This document shows positions 57,178 to 63,699 of a DNA stretch of 64,000 bases, piece by piece. A model generated the notes under the pieces. It was given only the letters and a program-made list of their open reading frames with translations. It made no database searches and had not been told where the DNA came from. The DNA is from a virus. Made by a program: the position numbers and the translations under genes. Numbering within the stretch: position 1 is the stretch's first letter; each line of letters starts with the position of its first letter. The stretch spans positions 62,001-126,000 of the IMG/VR virus record IMGVR_UViG_3300027708_000029, one strand, 5' to 3'.

Positions 57178-57861
57178 ATGGACACTAAATTTTGTAATAA
57201 ATGCAAAGAAGAAAAACCTTTTACCTGTTTTCATAAGAAAAAAAGACCAAATAATGAAAATGGATTAGCTCATGCCTGTAAAATATGTTTGAACAAAACC
57301 TACAAAGAATATCATTTAAATAACCAAGAAAAAAGAAAGGAAAAATCTAAAACACGGTATTTGAATAATAAAGACAAGTTAATAGAAATGAATAAAACAT
57401 GGTATTTAAATAATAGAGACAAAAGATTACAACAACAGAAAGAATACTACTTACTTAATAGAGAAAAAATTATTGAACACAATAAAACTTATGCTAAAAA
57501 TAATAGAGACAAAATTAGTAAAAGAAATATTGAGAATTGTCGTAAAAACCCATTACTTAAATTAAAGAAATCGCTCAGGGGTAGATTGTATCAAGCATTA
57601 GCTCATGGACTAAAGTCTGAGTCAGCTATTGAATTGGTAGGATGTTCTATCGAAAAGTTAAAACTTCATTTAGAGTCTCAATTTAAAGAAGGTATGAACT
57701 GGGAAAACTGGTCACTTAAAGGATGGCACGTTGACCATATTCTCCCAATATCGTCTTTTGATTTCTCTGATCCTGCTCAAGTAAAAGAATGTTTCCATTA
57801 CTCTAATCTTCAGCCATTATGGGCTAAAGATAACTTATCAAAAGGTGACAGACTATTATGA
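57178..57861 (+). CDS. HNH endonuclease, homing-type (copy 2)
   Basis: The second plus-strand gene, 227 residues. N-terminal zinc finger (CNKCKEEKPFTCFHKKK, then ACKIC), a middle of 16-20-residue basic repeats (YLNNKDKLIEMNK, YLNNRDKRLQQQK, YLLNREKIIEHNK), and a C-terminal HNH unit (GWHVDHILPISS and YSNLQPLWAKDNLSKGDR). Ends of the two HNH proteins are clearly alike. Inserted between operons and convergent with the next gene, overlapping it by 6 bases. Confidence 0.8.
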   Translation: MDTKFCNKCKEEKPFTCFHKKKRPNNENGLAHACKICLNKTYKEYHLNNQEKRKEKSKTRYLNNKDKLIEMNKTWYLNNRDKRLQQQKEYYLLNREKIIEHNKTYAKNNRDKISKRNIENCRKNPLLKLKKSLRGRLYQALAHGLKSESAIELVGCSIEKLKLHLESQFKEGMNWENWSLKGWHVDHILPISSFDFSDPAQVKECFHYSNLQPLWAKDNLSKGDRLL

Positions 57862-58116
57862 ATTGTCATCAACAAAACTATTGATAAAATTAGCAAGACC
57901 TTTAAGCTCTTCTTTTGTAAACTTAAATTTCATCCATTCCCAACTGATCACATTATTAATAGTCAGATTATAGAGTTCAGCCCATTTAGTACAAGGCCCA
58001 TCCTTGACTGTTCCATCTTCATTAAACAATATCTCATTAGGAATTTCTTGTTTCAAACACTCCATATCAAAATTAAAAACATCAGCCTTATAAGAATCCT
58101 TAGTCACAATACTCAT
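57856..58116 (-). CDS. Small protein of the LADFI family
   Basis: An 86-residue protein ending with FTKEELKGLANFINSFVDDN, a variant of the LxxLADFI helix. The front is strand-rich. It overlaps the end of the plus-strand HNH gene. Confidence 0.5.
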   Translation of the reverse strand: MSIVTKDSYKADVFNFDMECLKQEIPNEILFNEDGTVKDGPCTKWAELYNLTINNVISWEWMKFKFTKEELKGLANFINSFVDDNS

Positions 58117-58340
58117 TATTCATCTCCCTCAAAAAGTTCCACATAGTTGTTACCATTAGTATCATCCAAAAACTCATTAATAAAATCGGCTAACACCTTT
58201 AGTTCATCTCTTCTTAATACTGTCTCATATTTCTGATAAATATCATTCTTAATCCTGAGCATATAGTTACGCTTTGACAGGTTAGGATTGTACAATAATT
58301 CGACCAAATCTATGGTTAAGTTCAGATATTCTGATTTCAT
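58116..58340 (-). CDS. Small protein of the LADFI family
   Basis: A 74-residue protein (MKSEYLNLTIDLVELLYNPN) with RRDELKVLADFINEFLDD near the end, the clearest member of the family. It shares one base with the next gene (stop/start overlap). Confidence 0.55.
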   Translation of the reverse strand: MKSEYLNLTIDLVELLYNPNLSKRNYMLRIKNDIYQKYETVLRRDELKVLADFINEFLDDTNGNNYVELFEGDE

Positions 58341-58374
58341 TTGATTTGTTTTTCATTTCATAAATAGAATGGGT

Positions 58375-58560
58375 TCATTTCCCACTAAAGACTATTTGAT
58401 TGTTATCTTTTTGGGTGTTGATCCCAATAATATGACGTAACATAATGTGAGCATTATTGATTTCAAAGCCGGGTTTATCCCTTTTTTGGTCAATATAATA
58501 GTGGATTATAGAAGCTAAAAGCTCTAGTTCCTTGTTGGTCAATTGAATCTGTTTATACAT
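58375..58560 (-). CDS. Small helical protein
   Basis: A 61-residue helical protein (MYKQIQLTNKELELLASIIH) with the helix pattern LTNKELELLASIIHYYIDQK. It may belong to the same loosely related family. First gene behind a promoter. Confidence 0.5.
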   Translation of the reverse strand: MYKQIQLTNKELELLASIIHYYIDQKRDKPGFEINNAHIMLRHIIGINTQKDNNQIVFSGK

Positions 58561-58603
58561 CTTTTCAGCCTTAAAATTAACTTTTCCTACCCTTACCAGT
58601 AAC

Positions 58604-58632
58604 AGTATACCACAGACTCAAACCCTTGTCAA
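58604..58632 (-). promoter_or_regulatory. Sigma-70-type promoter
   Basis: TTGACA, 17 bases, TATACT on the minus strand; the GCCGATAC word lies just upstream of the -35 box here. It drives the gene starting at 58560. Confidence 0.8.
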
Positions 58633-58776
58633 GTATCGGCAGGATGGGCTTGACAACTTTAGCCAGTTATACTACAATTTCCTTAGTCCTTTAACCCAAT
58701 TTTCACCACGGGATAAGCTAATAAGTGAATTAATATTGAATTAGCCACATAATAGACGATATTACCTAACAAAACC

Positions 58777-58956
58777 CTACTTTTCAGTAATCTGGGAATC
58801 TGTATAGATAATATTGGGGAGATTAAGGGTTGGTGGCATAAAAGAAGTTACAAAAAATCGCACAGAAAACATAGAAACTATAGTAACTAGCCCCACAAAT
58901 ACTAGTTCCTTAATAAAAGGTATATGAAATTCTTCTTTTTTTGAAACCTTACTCAT
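58777..58956 (-). CDS. Small single-pass membrane protein
   Basis: The 59-residue product (start MSKVSKKEE) has one membrane helix (LVFVGLVTIVSMFSVRFFV) and a short mature tail. It overlaps the next tiny gene by 8 bases. No family recognised. Confidence 0.5.
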   Translation of the reverse strand: MSKVSKKEEFHIPFIKELVFVGLVTIVSMFSVRFFVTSFMPPTLNLPNIIYTDSQITEK

Positions 58957-59068
58957 TATATTCCTCATATAAAAAACGCTCTAAATACCAGATCAAAGCT
59001 GATCGAATGATGATGCAGGAGAAAATGATATGTGGGCCATATATAATAAGATTATTATTTTCCACCAT
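58949..59068 (-). CDS. Mini membrane protein (39 aa)
   Basis: A 39-codon frame (MVENNNLIIYGPHIIFSCII) with a hydrophobic stretch and an acidic end. It is in overlap with neighbours at both ends. Confidence 0.45.
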   Translation of the reverse strand: MVENNNLIIYGPHIIFSCIIIRSALIWYLERFLYEEYNE

Positions 59069-59210
59069 AATACCTCATGAATCTATAGAGGATTGCTGAC
59101 AGGATTAATAGTCCTATTAGGGAAATGAATATTCTAGTAGGATCATCATGGATCAATACTGGAACTGGGAACTTAGTCGCTACGCTTATTAGAATCTGAT
59201 TGATTAACAT
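59055..59210 (-). CDS. Mini membrane protein (51 aa)
   Basis: A 51-codon frame (MLINQILISVATKFPVPVLI) with a C-terminal membrane helix (IFISLIGLLILSAILYRF). It overlaps both neighbours. Confidence 0.45.
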   Translation of the reverse strand: MLINQILISVATKFPVPVLIHDDPTRIFISLIGLLILSAILYRFMRYYGGK

Positions 59211-59304
59211 AGCTAGTCCAGTAGTATGATAATAGGGGAATTAAAATTTCCACAAACACAAACAACCCAGCAACAAATCCCAACACTTCTAATCCATCTT
59301 TCAT
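59173..59304 (-). CDS. Mini membrane protein (43 aa)
   Basis: A 43-codon frame (MKDGLEVLGFVAGLFVFVEI) with a membrane helix, starting in ATGA overlap with the upstream gene. Part of a run of four overlapping mini membrane genes. Confidence 0.45.
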   Translation of the reverse strand: MKDGLEVLGFVAGLFVFVEILIPLLSYYWTSYVNQSDSNKRSD

Positions 59305-59453
59305 GATCGGAAGTTTTTCTTAATTAGTTCAAGAAAGAAATTTGTTTTAGGAAGAAGTTTAGGTTGTGGGGCCGGGTCAATATTTTCTACTGGTTTTTCA
59401 TCAATAGATTTTTCCCTACCACATTTACCTTTGCAACATTTCTTTTTTGCCAT
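59301..59453 (-). CDS. Small Cys-containing protein
   Basis: The 50-residue product starts at MAKKKCCKGKCGREK, with a Cys cluster and a Pro-rich middle. A longer frame would include the leader repeat upstream and is not supported. Its start lies 5 bases behind a copy of the four-copy leader repeat. Confidence 0.5.
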   Translation of the reverse strand: MAKKKCCKGKCGREKSIDEKPVENIDPAPQPKLLPKTNFFLELIKKNFRS

Positions 59454-59457
59454 AAAA

Positions 59458-59508
59458 CTCACTGACTGTTTCCATAAATTCCAAACCCGGAATTTTAGGT
59501 GAGACAAA
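59458..59508 (-). repeat. Leader repeat, copy 1 of 4
   Basis: The minus strand contains TTTGTCTCACCTAA, GGGTTTGG and ACAGTCAGTGAG at spacings shared with three other copies (59750, 60236 and 62216 onward). It ends 5 bases before the start at 59453. Confidence 0.55.
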
Positions 59509-59528
59509 GATATATTATCTCAAGAGTA

Positions 59529-59741
59529 TTATACAACTGGCTGACTATCAATACAAGTTTTATTTTCTAATTTGGGGATTAGATTATTATCATCAGTAGG
59601 TTTCTTAACATTAATGACTAACAGACAATCAGTTAGGTCTGGACTATTATTCTCTTTTTGGTATTTGCTAATAGCCTCTTGAATCTTGTGACAAATGTAA
59701 CCACAGTCCATTTGATTCTGTAATTTAATAGTTATTATCAT
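59529..59741 (-). CDS. Small hypothetical protein
   Basis: A 70-residue alpha/beta protein (IITIKLQNQMDCGYICHKIQ) with two cysteines near the front. A copy of the leader repeat lies just upstream. No motif recognised. Confidence 0.5.
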   Translation of the reverse strand: MIITIKLQNQMDCGYICHKIQEAISKYQKENNSPDLTDCLLVINVKKPTDDNNLIPKLENKTCIDSQPVV

Positions 59742-59749
59742 GACTAAAT

Positions 59750-59800
59750 CTCGCTGACTGTCCTCATTAATCCGAACCCGACTTTATTAGGTGAGACAAA
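59750..59800 (-). repeat. Leader repeat, copy 2 of 4
   Basis: TTTGTCTCACCTAATAAAG, GGGTTCGGATT and ACAGTCAGCGAG on the minus strand, ending 9 bases before the gene starting at 59741. Confidence 0.55.
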
Positions 59801-59808
59801 TATAAAAG

Positions 59809-59834
59809 AAAAAACCCCCGAATTTCTTCAGGGG
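59809..59834 (-). terminator. Rho-independent terminator
   Basis: Stem CCCCTGAA/TTCGGGGG with a GAAA tetraloop, followed by TTTTTT on the minus strand. It ends the gene at 59899-60114. Confidence 0.85.
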
Positions 59835-59898
59835 AATTTTCCGTGTGATCTATAGTCTGACAAATCTTTCTTGATCCTTCAAACTATCAACCATAATA

Positions 59899-60114
59899 TT
59901 AACGAACCACACTACGAACGCGGGCCACAGTCCTTCGACCAACATTACGAGTAGCCTCAACAGTTCGACGAGTTACTGTTACTGGAACTGAAATTAGTTC
60001 TCTTGTAACATTGACAGTCCTACTACGGAGTGTACAATTACCACTAGCACATTCGCCAGCATAGACAGATGAACCAAATACCATAAGAGCAACAACTAGA
60101 ATAAACTTCATCAT
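59899..60114 (-). CDS. Small secreted basic protein
   Basis: The 71-residue product starts at MMKFILVVALMVFGSSVYAG (signal peptide) with AAGGAGA ahead of it; the longer frame is not supported. The mature part is basic with Arg-rich repeats (RRTVEATRNVGRRTVARVRS) and a CASGNC pair. It ends at a good terminator and is driven by its own promoter. It could act in the periplasm or at the envelope during lysis. Confidence 0.6.
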   Translation of the reverse strand: MMKFILVVALMVFGSSVYAGECASGNCTLRSRTVNVTRELISVPVTVTRRTVEATRNVGRRTVARVRSVVR

Positions 60115-60169
60115 AATAAAATATCTCCTTGGGAAAGTGATGTCGCTTCCGTGCGACTGTTGATGTTCT

Positions 60170-60197
60170 ATAATAGGCATCGGAGATATACGGTCAA
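60170..60197 (-). promoter_or_regulatory. Sigma-70-type promoter for the small secreted protein
   Basis: TTGACC, 16 bases with CTCCGATGCC, TATTAT on the minus strand, ahead of the gene starting at 60114. Confidence 0.65.
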
Positions 60198-60235
60198 GTT
60201 TGTTTTTCTTAATCAATCCTACTGACTCCACAATG

Positions 60236-60287
60236 TCGCTGACTATTACCACTAAAACCAAATCCGGGAGATTAGCTGGGACTAACC
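60236..60287 (-). repeat. Leader repeat, copy 3 of 4
   Basis: GTCCCAGCTAATC, CCCGGATTTGG and ATAGTCAGCGAC on the minus strand; a less exact copy that lies between a mini membrane gene and the promoter at 60170-60197. Confidence 0.45.
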
Positions 60288-60314
60288 TCACCGGATTAAG
60301 TTAACATCAAATTA

Positions 60315-60422
60315 CTATTTGATTGATGGAGGAGAACAATGACATGAGTAATAGTATAATGATACTAATGCTATCAGTGCTATAACTCCACCAAGACCCC
60401 AATACAATAATTGATAATTCAT
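60315..60422 (-). CDS. Mini membrane protein (35 aa)
   Basis: A 35-codon frame (MNYQLLYWGLGGVIALIALV) with one membrane helix and a Cys-containing end, GAGGTGA at the ribosome site. Fits between the 60.43 kb gene and the leader repeat. Confidence 0.5.
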   Translation of the reverse strand: MNYQLLYWGLGGVIALIALVSLYYYSCHCSPPSIK

Positions 60423-60430
60423 AAATCACC

Positions 60431-60682
60431 TCATTGGTTAATTGTAAAAGTTTCTGTGTCTGCTTTATCGGTTTTGCCGATTTTATTCTTTCGCACTATT
60501 TTAGTAATGCGTCCACGACTATCATCATGAGATGATTCTAAGAAACATTTATCCTCATGATTATCGTGAAAACCTTTAAATTTCCACTCATAGCTTTTTA
60601 GAATATCTTCTGGAGATGCTTGGTGGTCATACAACTCACCTTCAACTTCAAAAGAAATTATTCTATGGAAAGTTTTAGGCAT
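60431..60682 (-). CDS. Hypothetical protein
   Basis: The 83-residue product (start MPKTFHRIISFEVEGELYDH) is alpha/beta with a His/Asp-rich front. GAGGAGC precedes the start. No family recognised. Overlaps the upstream stop by 8 bases. Confidence 0.5.
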   Translation of the reverse strand: MPKTFHRIISFEVEGELYDHQASPEDILKSYEWKFKGFHDNHEDKCFLESSHDDSRGRITKIVRKNKIGKTDKADTETFTINQ

Positions 60683-60929
60683 GATAATGCTCCTCTTCTG
60701 TGAGAGTAGCAGGCCCATTAAAATCTTCCCAATTTTCCACCAATACTTCTGGTGCTTCTTTTCGTATCTCTGCTTCTAAGGCATAATTAGATTCTTTATC
60801 CTTTTCATGTTCAAGATAGTCCCTTAATCTATCTTTGATTTGCATGAAATCTAATTCACCCAAAATCTGATCAATATACTTCCTTTGAACTTCCTTACGA
60901 TTAATCTCACTAACATATCTAGTACGCAT
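60675..60929 (-). CDS. Phage small protein family, paralogue of 61806-62009
   Basis: An 84-residue protein of the form R...Y.D.ILGELDF..(KDRLRDYLE)...EAEIRKEAPEVLVE. It shares layout and motifs (Y.....L..(M/L)DF, then EI...P..L.E) with the product of 61806-62009. This short family occurs in many phages; its function is unknown. Confidence 0.55.
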   Translation of the reverse strand: MRTRYVSEINRKEVQRKYIDQILGELDFMQIKDRLRDYLEHEKDKESNYALEAEIRKEAPEVLVENWEDFNGPATLTEEEHYHA

Positions 60930-61033
60930 AAATCACCTCATGGTAAAAGTTAAAAACAACTCTTTGCCCATGATTCCTTTAGTCCCACATCATCTCACCA
61001 TGACGCTTGACTATTGGCTCCGTTGACTAGTGT

Positions 61034-61062
61034 ATTATACCAGAGAGGGGATGAAGAGACAA
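61034..61062 (-). promoter_or_regulatory. Sigma-70-type promoter
   Basis: TTGTCT, 17 bases, TATAAT on the minus strand, ahead of the gene starting at 60929. The -35 box is weak. Confidence 0.55.
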
Positions 61063-61098
61063 ATGTTATTTATTAACTGACTCCCTTAAAGTTGCTGA

Positions 61099-61266
61099 CT
61101 AGTCCTTAACGAATTCTGCCCAATCAATAACAACTGGTTTTCTTTTGATAGTAATTTCTTTCTGTTCTTTATTAAAGATCATATCAGAAATAATAGATAC
61201 TATTCCAATCGATGATACAATAAACAGAAGGCCAACAATAATATATCCAATCTCGATGTCTTTCAT
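61099..61266 (-). CDS. Small membrane protein (55 aa)
   Basis: A 55-codon frame (MKDIEIGYIIVGLLFIVSSI) with one membrane helix and a basic C-terminus. It fits a gap with no other coding candidate. Confidence 0.5.
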   Translation of the reverse strand: MKDIEIGYIIVGLLFIVSSIGIVSIISDMIFNKEQKEITIKRKPVVIDWAEFVKD

Positions 61267-61406
61267 AAAATAGTCTTTAAAAAGTTTTTTTGCTTGACAC
61301 TTATCCTGATTGTGGATATGTATTATGCAGGGGGAAGTGAATAAGAGATATAAGAAGTTACAGTAAGGGTTAATACAAATAAGAGATTCTTAGAATCTAG
61401 TAACTA

Positions 61407-61469
61407 CTATTCCATGAATCCCTTGACCAGCCCAAGACAAATACAGAAAATGAAAGCTGATTCAAACAT
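61407..61469 (-). CDS. Candidate mini membrane peptide (20 aa)
   Basis: A 20-codon frame (MFESAFIFCICLGLVKGFME) behind AGGA and directly downstream of the promoter at 61521-61549. Very short, so confidence is low, but its place is like other mini membrane genes here. Confidence 0.35.
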   Translation of the reverse strand: MFESAFIFCICLGLVKGFME

Positions 61470-61520
61470 AGATTATTATCCTATAAGAAGAGAAGGTTGA
61501 CCAGTCACGCCATCGTCCTT

Positions 61521-61549
61521 AGTATACAATATTGGCACTGTTGACGCAA
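61521..61549 (-). promoter_or_regulatory. Sigma-70-type promoter
   Basis: TTGCGT, 17 bases with CAGTGCCAATATTG, TATACT on the minus strand, in front of the mini membrane frame at 61407-61469. Confidence 0.55.
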
Positions 61550-61600
61550 AGCCTTGAGAACAAACAACTTACAAACCAAACTCACCGGGTTAGTAAATGT

Positions 61601-61747
61601 TTATTTTTCCTGCAAAACCCCCTTTAACTTTTTAGTAATAGCATCAAATGTTTTATGAACTGGCCCCGTAACAGTATAATCTTTCATGTAGGCTTGAATA
61701 GCATCTATTAGTTTCCAAGCTTCCTGTTTAGTAATATCAATTTCCAT
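61601..61747 (-). CDS. Small helical protein (48 aa)
   Basis: The product starts at MEIDITKQEAWKLIDAIQAY in TAATG overlap with the tiny membrane gene upstream. The longer frame is not supported. A small helical protein with no known motif. Confidence 0.5.
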   Translation of the reverse strand: MEIDITKQEAWKLIDAIQAYMKDYTVTGPVHKTFDAITKKLKGVLQEK

Positions 61748-61806
61748 TAGTTTTTCCCTTCGCTTAGTAGAATAATCATAATAACAGCCAGAACAAGAAT
61801 TAGCAT
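61747..61806 (-). CDS. Mini membrane peptide (19 aa)
   Basis: A 19-codon frame (MLILVLAVIMIILLSEGKN) that is one hydrophobic helix, tied to the genes on both sides by TGATG and TAATG overlaps. It is among the shortest genes in the window; its exact fit makes it plausible. Confidence 0.45.
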   Translation of the reverse strand: MLILVLAVIMIILLSEGKN

Positions 61807-62009
61807 CAGTTCTCCAGAAGGTCAGGGTAGTAGTCACTAATTTCAGTAGTAAGTTGTTCATTATTATATTCATTCTTACTATTCTTCAACATATCAAAAG
61901 CAAAACAGTACAAGGTACTAAAGTCCATATCGTCCAATAGTTTGTTGCAATAAAGATCAGTTATTTTCTCTCTATTTTTATCAGTCACAATAATTTTTTC
62001 CTTCTGCAT
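61806..62009 (-). CDS. Phage small protein family, paralogue of 60675-60929
   Basis: The 67-residue product (start MQKEKIIVTDKNREKITDLY) has the pattern Y...LLDDMDFSTLYCFAFDML and TEISDYYPDLLEN, shared with the product of 60675-60929. Typical short phage family, function unknown. Confidence 0.55.
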   Translation of the reverse strand: MQKEKIIVTDKNREKITDLYCNKLLDDMDFSTLYCFAFDMLKNSKNEYNNEQLTTEISDYYPDLLEN

Positions 62010-62129
62010 CACAAGGGCTCCCATTTTTTGCCTGACTATAAGATTAGACAACAATATCTAATCATCTTTATCTATTGAGAATTAGTCTCAACAAGCAGAG
62101 CGATTGTTACTATTGTTGTTACACTGTCT

Positions 62130-62158
62130 AGTATACCATACTGTAGTATCGGCTGCAA
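62130..62158 (-). promoter_or_regulatory. Sigma-70-type promoter with GCCGAT
   Basis: TTGCAG, 17 bases beginning CCGATACTACAG, TATACT on the minus strand; GCCGAT spans the -35 edge. Ahead of the gene starting at 62009. Confidence 0.6.
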
Positions 62159-62215
62159 GTGGTTGAAACATAAGAACTTAGGAACAGTGAATCATGTTAC
62201 TATAGCCACAATTCT

Positions 62216-62266
62216 GGCTGACTACCAGCAACGGCAGCAAATCCGCAGGATTAGGCGAGACAAATG
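62216..62266 (-). repeat. Leader repeat, copy 4 of 4
   Basis: TTTGTCTCGCCTAATCCTG, CGGATTTG and GTAGTCAGCCAG on the minus strand. It lies between the two promoters of the non-coding region. Confidence 0.5.
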
Positions 62267-62343
62267 AATATGATCCTATCTTTACATTATTTATTATCTT
62301 TTTATCCTAAACCCTTGCCACCACACGCCTTACGTCCACATAC

Positions 62344-62372
62344 AGTATATCGTCATCGTAACCCGTTGCCAA
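62344..62372 (-). promoter_or_regulatory. Possible sigma-70-type promoter
   Basis: TTGGCA, 17 bases, TATACT on the minus strand. Downstream sequence has no gene for about 300 bases, so the transcript might be a non-coding leader. Confidence 0.5.
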
Positions 62373-62405
62373 CACTAAGCTTATGAGTTTCTTTGACTAA
62401 TTTGA

Positions 62406-62485
62406 CGTAAGTCGTTGGTATCAAATAACTTAGATAAAATTCGGCCGCCCCGGCCCGCCCTAAGTCCTTTATTGACAAGGGTTTA
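62406..62485 (-). repeat. GC-rich 3' element, copy 1
   Basis: An 80-base segment that repeats the 3' end of the phosphoribosyltransferase gene and its downstream sequence (AAACCCTT, GACTTAG, GGGGCGGCC and ACTTACG in the same order as at 63620-63699). Strongly GC-rich in an AT-rich context. Confidence 0.6.
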
Positions 62486-62504
62486 TGTCAAGTTGCCTAT
62501 AGAC

Positions 62505-62540
62505 AAAAAAGAACCGCCACCCATTTCTGAGTGGCGGCTC
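62505..62540 (-). terminator. Strong Rho-independent terminator
   Basis: A 10-bp GC-rich stem (GAGCCGCCAC/GTGGCGGTTC) with a 10-base loop, followed by TTTTTT on the minus strand, behind the DUF932 gene. Confidence 0.9.
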
Positions 62541-62565
62541 CCAAGTCAACCCCCATTGAGAGGGA

Positions 62566-63519
62566 TCAGAGTGCCTGAGCGAACTCCATAGCCCTTTCCA
62601 ACGCTTTCGTGTTGTCGTTGGCGTTGAGTCCGAACCACAGGCTATCGAGACGGTTATCTTCCGTTCGACCCTTGTTGTAATTCAGATACTCGTTGTAGCC
62701 GTTGTACGCGGCCCACCAAGTTCCACGAACACCCGTCGCACTCTGCTTCGGGCCTTCGACCAGATTCAGAATCTCGTCCATGATGTTTCTGGTACGAGTC
62801 TTGATCTGATCGTCCGGTGTACCGTCAATGTCAAGCATCACCTTGACATACCGACGAATGTCGGCCTGATTGAAGTTCTTGGACGCGAGGAACTTGAACT
62901 GTTCCGCAGTCGCCTCAAACTCCATGTTGATGTTGTCCATAATGTCTCGCACGTTTTCCAGATTGGTCTTGCTGGAACGGGTGTGACGAATACGGATCAA
63001 CTTGGAACCACTGCTCTTGCTATGGGCCATTGCCATAGTGTTAGCACAAACAACGCGGATCGGCGTATAGCCAACCCGAATAGCAGTCGTGCCATCGTGC
63101 GAGTTGCTGAGAAGAATGAACTTCCCAACCTCGTCACCCTTCACGATCTCGCTATTGTCGCGGTTCAGTTGGGCGAGAACCCAAACCTTCTGACCGCTGT
63201 GGAGCGAACCGGCAGTATGCAATGCACACTCGCCAGCGTCCAGAAACGGCTGGAACCAATCGAACGCTTCGCTGTTTTGCAGCGGAGTGTATCGCGGGCC
63301 GACAACGCCCAAGATGCTGTCATCAGTCTTGCGATAAGTCGCACGGGCCGGAACGGGTTGATTCGTTTCCAGCGTGATCAAATCTCGCAGACCAACTTCC
63401 CAATCCAGACCGGCAGCGGTCATCGCTTCCGAAACCGTGGGAGCTTCGTCAAGCTGGTTCCCAAGGCCGTGCCACGGGGTAGCACCAACAAACATCATCT
63501 GTTCAACTGCATGAGCCAT
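62566..63519 (-). CDS. DUF932/TIGR03299-type phage-plasmid protein
   Basis: The 317-residue product starts at MAHAVEQMMFVGATPWHGLG (AAGGG upstream), the exact opening of DUF932 proteins, and contains LGVVGPRYTPLQNSEAFDWF and IRVVCANTMAMA. Such proteins are widespread in plasmids and phages; their role is unknown. Its GC content (about 55%) is far above the rest of the window, which suggests recent transfer or unusual codon constraint. It has its own promoter and terminator. Confidence 0.9.
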   Translation of the reverse strand: MAHAVEQMMFVGATPWHGLGNQLDEAPTVSEAMTAAGLDWEVGLRDLITLETNQPVPARATYRKTDDSILGVVGPRYTPLQNSEAFDWFQPFLDAGECALHTAGSLHSGQKVWVLAQLNRDNSEIVKGDEVGKFILLSNSHDGTTAIRVGYTPIRVVCANTMAMAHSKSSGSKLIRIRHTRSSKTNLENVRDIMDNINMEFEATAEQFKFLASKNFNQADIRRYVKVMLDIDGTPDDQIKTRTRNIMDEILNLVEGPKQSATGVRGTWWAAYNGYNEYLNYNKGRTEDNRLDSLWFGLNANDNTKALERAMEFAQAL

Positions 63520-63562
63520 AATCATCCCTTTCGTGTTGCTGTTCAATCGTTCTTGTCCACTG

Positions 63563-63591
63563 ATTCTACACTATATTATCGGCAGTGTCAA
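63563..63591 (-). promoter_or_regulatory. Sigma-70-type promoter with GCCGAT spacer
   Basis: TTGACA, 17 bases with CTGCCGATAATATAG, TAGAAT on the minus strand, ahead of the DUF932 gene. Confidence 0.85.
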
Positions 63592-63619
63592 GCGAAAACT
63601 TTGGAAAAATTCTTTTCGT

Positions 63620-63699
63620 CGTAAGTGGTTGCTGGATAAGGACTTACGGCGACCGGGGCCGCCCCAGCTTGCTCTAAGTCTTTGGCTGGTAAGGGTTTA
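63620..63699 (-). repeat. GC-rich 3' element, copy 2
   Basis: Spans the end of the phosphoribosyltransferase gene and the following sequence; forms CGTAAGT/ACTTACG and GGGGCGGCCCC hairpins. Homologous to 62406-62485. Confidence 0.6.

Larger units (their letters stand above)
62010..62504. other. Non-coding control region
   Basis: About 500 bases without a convincing gene. It holds two minus-strand promoters, one copy of the leader repeat and one copy of a GC-rich 3' element, so it is probably a control and processing region rather than coding DNA. A short AT-rich stretch (62277-62310) adjoins it. Confidence 0.5.

Noticed and set aside
62983-63624. Plus-strand open frame of about 213 codons
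   Set aside because: Antisense to the DUF932 gene, which is strongly supported; high GC makes stop-free shadows likely.
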